Source: Eubacterium sp.
Lineage (GTDB): Bacteria > Bacillota > Clostridia > Oscillospirales > Acutalibacteraceae
Assembly (NCBI GenBank): GCA_029050995.1
Contig: JAIDLO010000206.1
Coordinates: 1-17,788 of the forward strand
Length of the DNA: 17,788 nucleotides
Direction of reading: 5' to 3'
Both the position numbers and the translations under genes were made by a program. Below are positions 12,341 through 17,788 of the stretch, in pieces (the stretch's first letter is position 1; every line of letters starts with the position of its first letter). The notes under the pieces were generated by a model. The model was not told the DNA's origin. It saw only the letters and a list, made by a program, of their open reading frames with translations, and ran no database searches.

Positions 12341-12371
12341 TCATAAATCCATGATAAAAACAGCTTTTTTT
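12327..12371. terminator. Terminator of trxA
   Basis: AAAAGCTGTTTCTATCAT (12327-12344) pairs with ATGATAAAAACAGCTTTT (12351-12368), with one non-Watson-Crick position and a 6-base loop. T-rich runs flank both sides, but the minus-strand run matters here because it directly follows the thioredoxin stop codon. Confidence 0.8.
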
Positions 12372-12373
12372 CG

Positions 12374-12685
12374 TTAACATTCCTTATTGAGCATTTCTGT
12401 AATTTTGTCCTTTGGGGTAAAACCGACTGAAGAGTCTGCAACTACACCGTTTTTCATAAGCACAATTGTCGGAATATTTGTAATTCCAAAGTTTGCTGCA
12501 AGATGTCCTTCGTTATCAACATTGATTTTGCCAACTTTAATTCTGCCGTTATAATCCTCTGCAATCTCTTCAATAACAGGGGAAAGCATACGGCATGGAG
12601 CACACCATTCTGCCCAGAAATCAAGCAAAACAGGTGTGTCTGCTTTCATAACCTCTGCTTCAAAATTTTGATTAGTTATTTCCAT
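12374..12685 (-). CDS. trxA: Thioredoxin
   Basis: 103 aa, a typical single-domain thioredoxin. ATG 12685 was chosen since GGAGG (complement of 12694-12698) lies 8 bases upstream. The active site is WCAPC in the FWAEWCAPCRM segment (WCGPC is commoner), with the cis-proline loop ITNIPT downstream and the D-F-W strand before the active site. It reduces cytosolic disulfides, including ribonucleotide reductase and peroxiredoxin partners. A terminator separates it from purF upstream, so it is probably its own unit. No thioredoxin reductase is adjacent; the FAD enzyme of the glutamate synthase operon lacks the CxxC of that family. Confidence 0.93.
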   Translation of the reverse strand: MEITNQNFEAEVMKADTPVLLDFWAEWCAPCRMLSPVIEEIAEDYNGRIKVGKINVDNEGHLAANFGITNIPTIVLMKNGVVADSSVGFTPKDKITEMLNKEC

Positions 12686-12733
12686 ATTTACTGCCTCCAA
12701 ATGTTTTTATTTTTATTATGCCCCGAAACAATG

Positions 12734-12763
12734 AAAAAAGAGGACAAAATGTCCTCTTTTTTT
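12734..12763. terminator. Terminator of the glutamate synthase-purF operon
   Basis: AAAAGAGGACA (12736-12746) pairs with TGTCCTCTTTT (12750-12760) around a 3-base loop, with A/T extensions giving U-runs in both directions. It overlaps the purF stop codon and separates purF from trxA. Confidence 0.85.
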
Positions 12764-14213
12764 AATCTAACACCTGATAGTACATTGAATTCTCGCTGAG
12801 TTTAGTTTCAAATTTATCTTTTGGCTGTTCCTTTGGAACTTCAACAGGGTAATTGCCTGTAAAACAGCCGTCACAAAAGCCGATATCGCATTTTTCGGCA
12901 AGATGATGTGTTGCATCTACTGAGAGATATGCAAGGGAATCTACGCCGATTTGATTGGCTATTTCCTCAACAGTATCATATTGGCAGGCAATCAGATTAT
13001 CACAGCTGTCTACATCCGTTCCGAAATAGCAGGGATGCTTGAACGGAGGAGAGGAAACACGCATATGCACCTCTTTTGCACCTGCCTCACGAAGCAGTTT
13101 AACAATTCTTGCACAGGTTGTTCCGCGAACAATAGAGTCATCAATCATAATGACGCGTTTACCTCTGATATTTTCTTTAACAATATTCAGCTTGATTTTA
13201 ACAGCGTCATTTCTTTCGCACTGGCTTGGCTGGATAAAGCTTCTGCCGATATATCTGTTTTTGATAAAACCAATGCCGTAAGGAATACCGCTTTCCTGTG
13301 AATAGCCGAGTGCGGCATCAAGCCCTGAATCGGGAACACCGATAACGATATCTGCATCAACGGGGCTTTCCTTTGCAAGAAATTCTCCTGCCTTCATTCG
13401 TGCATGATGAACGGACGAATTTTCAATAACGGAATCGGGTCTTGCAAAATAAATGTATTCAAATACGCACATTGCGCCTTTTTCTTTGCAATGCGTTGTG
13501 TCTGATTTAATGCCGTCCTTGCTGATTGTTATGATTTCTCCCGGTTTAACCTCTCTGATAAGCTCTGCGCCGATTGTATCAAGTGCGCAGGATTCGGAAG
13601 CTACAACATAAGCACCGTCACTTGTTTGTCCGAAGCAAAGCGGATGAAATCCCATCGGATCGCGAAAAGCAATCAGCTTTGTTGCAGTCATAACAATGCA
13701 GGAATATGCGCCCTTAATATGGTTCATAACCTTGCAGATTGCTTCTTCCGTGCTTTTGCAGGCAAGACGCTCTGTAACAATGGAATAGGCAATGGATTCC
13801 GTGTCTGATGTGCCGTGAAAGATTGCACCGCCAAGCTCAAACTGTTTCCTTAAATCGGGAGCATTTACAAGGTTTCCGTTGTGTGCAACAGCAAGATTTC
13901 CCTTGATATGCCTGATAACAAGTGGCTGAATGTTGTTTGGATTTTTACCGCCTGTTGTTGAATAACGAACATGACCGATTGCCATATTTCCCGTGCCAAG
14001 CTTCTGCAGATGTTCGGGTGTGAAAACCTCAGGCACAAGCCCGTCTCCTTTATAATGAGAGAAAACGCCGTCATCATTAACAGCTATACCGCATGCCTCC
14101 TGCCCTCTGTGCTGCAAAGCGAAAAGGGCAAGATAGGCTGATTGAGCAACATGAGCTGTTTTGTTTTCAAAAATCCCGAAGACGCCGCATTCTTCGTGAA
14201 GAGTGTTAAACAT
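12762..14213 (-). CDS. purF: Amidophosphoribosyltransferase (canonical, Fe-S type)
   Basis: 483 aa. It catalyses the first committed step of purine synthesis, PRPP plus glutamine to phosphoribosylamine. An 8-residue propeptide (MFNTLHEE) precedes the nucleophile C9 in CGVFGIF. Glutaminase signatures LQHRGQE, HVRYSTTG, HNGNL and SDTE are all present. The phosphoribosyltransferase half has IGVPDSG and IDDSIVRGTT. Fe-S ligand cysteines of the Bacillus type are visible (AMC-VF, HPC-YFG and FCDGC near the C-terminus). It starts 15 bases after the GXGXG-domain gene and ends the operon, an unusual place: purF usually sits in a pur operon. The context ties glutamine-consuming purine synthesis to glutamate synthase. 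Confidence 0.95.
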   Translation of the reverse strand: MFNTLHEECGVFGIFENKTAHVAQSAYLALFALQHRGQEACGIAVNDDGVFSHYKGDGLVPEVFTPEHLQKLGTGNMAIGHVRYSTTGGKNPNNIQPLVIRHIKGNLAVAHNGNLVNAPDLRKQFELGGAIFHGTSDTESIAYSIVTERLACKSTEEAICKVMNHIKGAYSCIVMTATKLIAFRDPMGFHPLCFGQTSDGAYVVASESCALDTIGAELIREVKPGEIITISKDGIKSDTTHCKEKGAMCVFEYIYFARPDSVIENSSVHHARMKAGEFLAKESPVDADIVIGVPDSGLDAALGYSQESGIPYGIGFIKNRYIGRSFIQPSQCERNDAVKIKLNIVKENIRGKRVIMIDDSIVRGTTCARIVKLLREAGAKEVHMRVSSPPFKHPCYFGTDVDSCDNLIACQYDTVEEIANQIGVDSLAYLSVDATHHLAEKCDIGFCDGCFTGNYPVEVPKEQPKDKFETKLSENSMYYQVLD

Positions 14214-14228
14214 AATTACAATTCCTTT

Positions 14229-14963
14229 TTAGTTTGCCGTATAAAGATTTGCGTATGGTCTTGATGTTGCAGGCGAAAGCTTTTTGAACGGCTTTGCCAT
14301 AATTTCATCATAGCTGCAATCAAAGCATTTGCAGTATTTTTTAACAAGCTTATCAAGCTCTTTCTTATCCTCATCTGTTAATTCGGAAACATTGATGTTT
14401 GCTGAAAGATGTTCTTTCGGGAATTTTCCTCTTATGAATATTTTTCCGCCGTGCATACCGGAGGCGCAGTGTGTGCCAAACAGCTTTTCGCCTCTTTTAA
14501 GGTTTAAGCCAAGTAAAACAATCGTTCCGCCTGCCATATATTCGCCGAGGAAGGAGCCTGCATTCTGCCCGATTACAAGAACAGGCTTCATATTTTCAAA
14601 TTCCTTCATATGAATACCGCCGCGGCAGGCTACATTGTCTTTAATAAATATCTGACCATCACGCATTCCGTAGCCGAGTGCATCTCCGCTGTGGCCGTGA
14701 ATGATGATTTCGCCGCCGTTCATTGTGTTGCCGACAGCATCCTGTCCGTTGCCGAAAACCTCAATTTTACCGCCGTTTAAGTAGCATGCCATATCGTTGC
14801 CGGGTGTTCCGTGCACCTCAATGGTTTTGCCCTGTTCAAGAGCACAGCCTATGTATCTCTGCCCGTTAACATCCTTAACAACAGCTTTGTTCTTTTTGCT
14901 GAGTTCTTCTTTTATCAAATCATTTACAACTTCGTATCTCTGAAGTCCTGCTTCAATACTCAT
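14229..14963 (-). CDS. Glutamate synthase GXGXG domain protein (GltB3-type)
   Basis: 244 aa. The right-handed beta-helix built of G-x-x-G-x-x-x-G repeats runs from about residue 48 to 190 (VHGTPGND, NGGKIEVFGNG, NGGEIIIHGHSGD, then MAGGTIVLLG and HGGKIFIRG). It corresponds to the C-terminal domain of the large subunit of glutamate synthase, here a separate gene as in archaeal-type split enzymes. It would assemble with the FMN-domain protein encoded upstream. Its ATG overlaps the stop of the oxidoreductase gene by four bases (ATGA), so the two are translationally coupled. Confidence 0.9.
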   Translation of the reverse strand: MSIEAGLQRYEVVNDLIKEELSKKNKAVVKDVNGQRYIGCALEQGKTIEVHGTPGNDMACYLNGGKIEVFGNGQDAVGNTMNGGEIIIHGHSGDALGYGMRDGQIFIKDNVACRGGIHMKEFENMKPVLVIGQNAGSFLGEYMAGGTIVLLGLNLKRGEKLFGTHCASGMHGGKIFIRGKFPKEHLSANINVSELTDEDKKELDKLVKKYCKCFDCSYDEIMAKPFKKLSPATSRPYANLYTAN

Positions 14964-16222
14964 AATGCCATACCCCCTGTAAGTTTATTTGTTCTTGTGT
15001 CTTTATCAAACATAAAGAGTGACGGAGTATCCATAATATCGCCGACAAGGGTTGATAAATCTATCTTATTCGCAATAAGGTTTGTATAAATACCGGCATT
15101 TTCACTTGAATTAATCAGCACGAAGCCAACAAGTTTATTGTCCTCAAAAACAAGTCTTTTGTATGAATCGCCTACTGTTTTAATCTTATCGCTGTACTGC
15201 TCGCCTTTTGCGTTGATGAGTCCGCAGGTGCAGATGCGAAGTCCGTAAAAGTCAATTGCATTTACGCTGTATGCGCCGTCTGCCATAAGCTCTCCGCCTG
15301 CCATCTGATTTCCTGCAATCATACCCTGATTAACGGCATTCGGCCAAAGTGCAATAATCTTGTTTGCACCGTCAAGCATATCAACGGAAACTGTACAGTC
15401 GCCTGCGGCATAGATATCTTCATTGCTTGTTTGCATCGTTTCGTTGTTTATGATAATGCCTCTATTTACCTCAAGACCTGCCTTTTCAGCAAGCTCTGTT
15501 TCAGGGCGAACACCAACTGCAAGAATCAGCAAATCACAGGGAAGCACTTCTCCGCTTTTCAGGATAACCTCTGTTATTTTGCCTTTTTCGGATTTTGCTT
15601 CTTTAACATTGTTTTCTAGATGAAAATTGATTTTGTTTTCCTCTAAAAATGCTTTAACGGATTTTGCGCTTTTTTCATCAAGAATAGATGGCAGAACTCT
15701 TGGTGCAAGCTCAACAACATCAACAGATGCACAAACCTTTGAAAGACCTTCAGCGGCTTTCATACCTATAAGTCCTGCACCGATTACAACGGCTTTTGTT
15801 TCGGAATTCGCAAGCTTTTTAACTGCCTTTGTTGCCGCTAAATCAAGAAATGTTAACGCATTTTTGTTGCCCTCAACATTCTTCATTGGCGGTATAAATG
15901 GCTTTGAGCCTGTTGCAAGGCAAAGCTTATCATAAGGATATTCCTTTCTGCCTGCCTTAACAACTTTCTTTTCCGTGTCTATTTTTGTTACATTGCAATC
16001 GGTAATGATATTGATTTTCTTATCTTTATAAAATGAAGGCTTTCTGAGATACATATCCTTTTCGCTAACAACGCCTTTAAGATAATAGCTGATAGAAGGA
16101 CGGCTGTATGGAAGATAGCTTTCCTTTGTAAGGATTGTAATTTCGCCTGCATTGTCTGCTTTTCTTATGCTTTCAGCAGTTGCAAGTCCGGCTGCTGATG
16201 CACCGACAATAACATATTTCAT
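14960..16222 (-). CDS. FAD/NAD(P)-dependent oxidoreductase of the glutamate synthase cluster
   Basis: 420 aa, pyridine nucleotide-disulfide oxidoreductase superfamily. The FAD-binding Rossmann motif is at the N-terminus (VIVGASAAGLA, residues 4-14). A second dinucleotide motif, AVVIGAGLIGMKAAE, is central, and the FAD C-terminal motif NEDIYAAGDC follows. There is no redox CxxC pair of the thioredoxin reductase type. It probably passes electrons between NAD(P)H and the ferredoxin-like partner for glutamate synthesis, doing the job of GltD. Its start codon overlaps the stop of the ferredoxin gene (TAATG), with a GGAGGTG SD inside that gene. Confidence 0.85.
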   Translation of the reverse strand: MKYVIVGASAAGLATAESIRKADNAGEITILTKESYLPYSRPSISYYLKGVVSEKDMYLRKPSFYKDKKINIITDCNVTKIDTEKKVVKAGRKEYPYDKLCLATGSKPFIPPMKNVEGNKNALTFLDLAATKAVKKLANSETKAVVIGAGLIGMKAAEGLSKVCASVDVVELAPRVLPSILDEKSAKSVKAFLEENKINFHLENNVKEAKSEKGKITEVILKSGEVLPCDLLILAVGVRPETELAEKAGLEVNRGIIINNETMQTSNEDIYAAGDCTVSVDMLDGANKIIALWPNAVNQGMIAGNQMAGGELMADGAYSVNAIDFYGLRICTCGLINAKGEQYSDKIKTVGDSYKRLVFEDNKLVGFVLINSSENAGIYTNLIANKIDLSTLVGDIMDTPSLFMFDKDTRTNKLTGGMAL

Positions 16223-16659
16223 TATTTTGCACCTCCTGTTTCAAGCCAAACAAGCGCTTGATTCGGGCAATTTTTAACACAGGCAGGCTCTTCTCCCTGG
16301 CATAAATCGCATTTCATTGCAATTTTTCCTGTTTTGATACAGCCGACAGGGCAAACTGCAAGACAGGTCATACAGCCTATGCACTTGTTTTCATCAACAG
16401 AAACAATGCCTGTTTTCTTATCCTTCTGCATTGCGCCTGTTATACAAGCCTTAACGCAGGCAGGATCGTCACAATGACGGCAGTTCACAGCAACTGAAGC
16501 TGCTTTATCGCCGTAAACGGATATTCTTGCAACAGGTGCAGGGCTTTCCTTTTTATATGCAGTAACAACATCCTTTGATTTGCTGTGTGCAGTTTTGCAA
16601 TAAACTTCGCAAAGGCGGCAGTTTATGCAGAGATTTTCTTTTGCAAATACTTTTTTCAT
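16222..16659 (-). CDS. Four-cluster 4Fe-4S ferredoxin-type electron carrier
   Basis: 145 aa. Four cysteine groups are present: CINCRLCEVYC (from residue 11), CRHCDDPACVKAC, CIGCMTCLAVCPVGC and CDLCQGEEPACVKNC. This is the pattern of DmsB/HycB-like subunits that carry up to four [4Fe-4S] clusters. AGGAGG lies 8 bases before the ATG and overlaps the end of the upstream gene. It would relay electrons between the FAD oxidoreductase and the FMN domain of glutamate synthase. Other partners cannot be ruled out. Confidence 0.88.
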   Translation of the reverse strand: MKKVFAKENLCINCRLCEVYCKTAHSKSKDVVTAYKKESPAPVARISVYGDKAASVAVNCRHCDDPACVKACITGAMQKDKKTGIVSVDENKCIGCMTCLAVCPVGCIKTGKIAMKCDLCQGEEPACVKNCPNQALVWLETGGAK

Positions 16660-16672
16660 TTAAACCGCCTCC

Positions 16673-17788
16673 TTATTCTCCGGCATGCTTGATGCCGAGT
16701 ATTTCAAGCTCTTTATCGGATAAGCCGATGCCTCGAAGCATAAGCCTGTTTCCTCTTAATGAGTCGATAGAGTTGATACCCATACCGCCCATAATTTCTT
16801 TGATTTCGTGGTTCCATGCGTTTACAAGATTGATAACTCTTTGTGATGCAATTTCGGGGTTGAGTCGTCTTGTAAGCTCAGGTCTTTGTGTTGCGATACC
16901 CCAGTTGCATTTGCCTGTGTTGCAGGTCTGGCACATATGGCAGCCCATTGCAATCAATGCAGCAGAAGCAATGTAGCAGGCATCTGCGCCTAACGCAATC
17001 GCCTTAACAACATCTGCTGAGCAACGGAAGGAGCCTGCGGCAACAAGGGAAACTCTGGAACGGATACCCTCGTCACGAAGTCTTTGGTCTGCTGCTGCAA
17101 GAGCAAGCTCAATCGGAATACCAACATTGTCGCGTATTCTTGTTGGTGCAGCACCTGTGCCGCCTCGGAAGCCGTCAATAAAAACAATATCAGCGCCTGC
17201 ACGGGCAACACCTGATGCAATAGCCGCAATGTTGTGAACAGCTGCGATTTTAACAGAAACAGCCTTTTCGCCGTTTGTTGCCTGCTTTAAAGACCAGATC
17301 AGCTGTCTTAAATCTTCAATAGAATAAATATCATGGTGCGGAGCAGGGGAGATTGCATCCGAACCAACAGGAATCATTCTGGCATTTGAAACCTCAACAT
17401 TAACCTTTTCTCCCGGTAAGTGTCCGCCGATACCCGGCTTTGCGCCCTGTCCGATTTTGATTTCAATAAATTTGGAATTATCAAGATAACCTTTATGTAC
17501 GCCGAATCGACCGGAAGCAACCTGAACGGCCGCATATTTGCCGTAATCATTAAGCTCCTCGTGTAATCCGCCTTCGCCTGTGTTGAACAGAGTGCCAAGC
17601 TCTTTTGCTGCCATAGCAAGAGATTTCTGTGCGTTCATACTGATAGAACCGAAGGACATAGCTGAAAACATAATCGGTGTTTCAATCATAACCTGCGGCG
17701 GCATTTTTGTGATGAGCTTTCCTTTTTTCTCAACCTCAATCTTTTCAGGTTTTCTGCCGAGAATTGTTCTGATTTCCATAGGCTCACG
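16673..17788 (-). CDS. Glutamate synthase FMN-binding central domain (GltB2-type), partial
   Basis: At least 371 codons; the frame stays open to the window edge (REP precedes METs at 17779) and no SD precedes that ATG, so the true start is outside. Seen here: the FMN/2-oxoglutarate barrel of GltS (ETPIMFSAMSFGSIS, GEGG, KIGQGAKPGIGGHLPG), the segment IDGFRGGTGAAPT, and the 3Fe-4S cysteine loop CHMCQTCNTGKC followed by NWGIATQ. It transfers ammonia to 2-oxoglutarate and reduces the intermediate. The amidotransferase domain is not in this part and may be a separate gene further right. It is the first visible gene of the operon, 13 bases before the ferredoxin gene. Confidence 0.93.
   Translation of the reverse strand, partial: REPMEIRTILGRKPEKIEVEKKGKLITKMPPQVMIETPIMFSAMSFGSISMNAQKSLAMAAKELGTLFNTGEGGLHEELNDYGKYAAVQVASGRFGVHKGYLDNSKFIEIKIGQGAKPGIGGHLPGEKVNVEVSNARMIPVGSDAISPAPHHDIYSIEDLRQLIWSLKQATNGEKAVSVKIAAVHNIAAIASGVARAGADIVFIDGFRGGTGAAPTRIRDNVGIPIELALAAADQRLRDEGIRSRVSLVAAGSFRCSADVVKAIALGADACYIASAALIAMGCHMCQTCNTGKCNWGIATQRPELTRRLNPEIASQRVINLVNAWNHEIKEIMGGMGINSIDSLRGNRLMLRGIGLSDKELEILGIKHAGE

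Noticed and set aside
14960..16222. Thioredoxin reductase partner for trxA
   Set aside because: The FAD protein lacks the CxxC redox pair and is translationally coupled to glutamate synthase genes.

Overview
The window looks like part of the chromosome of a low-G+C, spore-forming Clostridia-type Firmicute, probably a gut commensal of the Oscillospiraceae/Lachnospiraceae kind. This rests on a full-length SpoVT homologue, AGGAGG-type ribosome binding sites with sigma-A promoters, a split (archaeal-type) glutamate synthase cluster, two Fe-S type PurF proteins and dispersed hairpin repeats. The genus is inference.

Layout. (1) 1-2550: a PurF-like protein that has lost the glutaminase catalytic residues, then a convergent YczE/YitT-type membrane protein, separated by a bidirectional terminator. 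(2) 2550-2950: intergenic DNA holding a strong minus-strand promoter, three hairpins and an intrinsic terminator, read here as a candidate small RNA. (3) 2954-3490: spoVT on the minus strand. (4) 3580-7880: an inserted cassette of two plus-strand genes behind a perfect-consensus promoter: an AAA ATPase with a C-terminal DUF234/nuclease-like domain, and a one-polypeptide nuclease-methylase-recognition protein (type IIG-like restriction-modification enzyme). The cassette is flanked by a 158-bp perfect direct duplication of the spoVT 5' end and leader; the right copy is a 23-codon remnant. (5) 8040-8280: a leader packed with palindromes; the last one forms nearly the whole predicted 5' UTR of a PHP-domain phosphoesterase. 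(6) 8987-11476: a large secreted GH25 lysozyme-like protein with Ig-like and fibronectin-III repeats. (7) 11479-11650: a cluster of dispersed hairpin repeats. (8) 11654-12276: a frameshifted sugar O-acetyltransferase. (9) 12374-12685: thioredoxin. (10) 12762-17788: a tight minus-strand operon, in transcription order glutamate synthase FMN domain (cut by the window edge), four-cluster ferredoxin, FAD/NAD(P) oxidoreductase, glutamate synthase GXGXG domain, and a canonical PurF.

How they fit. The right-hand operon joins glutamate synthesis (modules for electron input, FMN catalysis and the GXGXG domain) to PurF, the first committed step of purine synthesis and a major consumer of glutamine. A glutaminase-dead PurF paralogue lies at the other end of the window. 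The restriction/ATPase cassette is the clearest acquired, probably defensive, DNA. No integrase, transposase, tRNA, rRNA or CRISPR array was seen.
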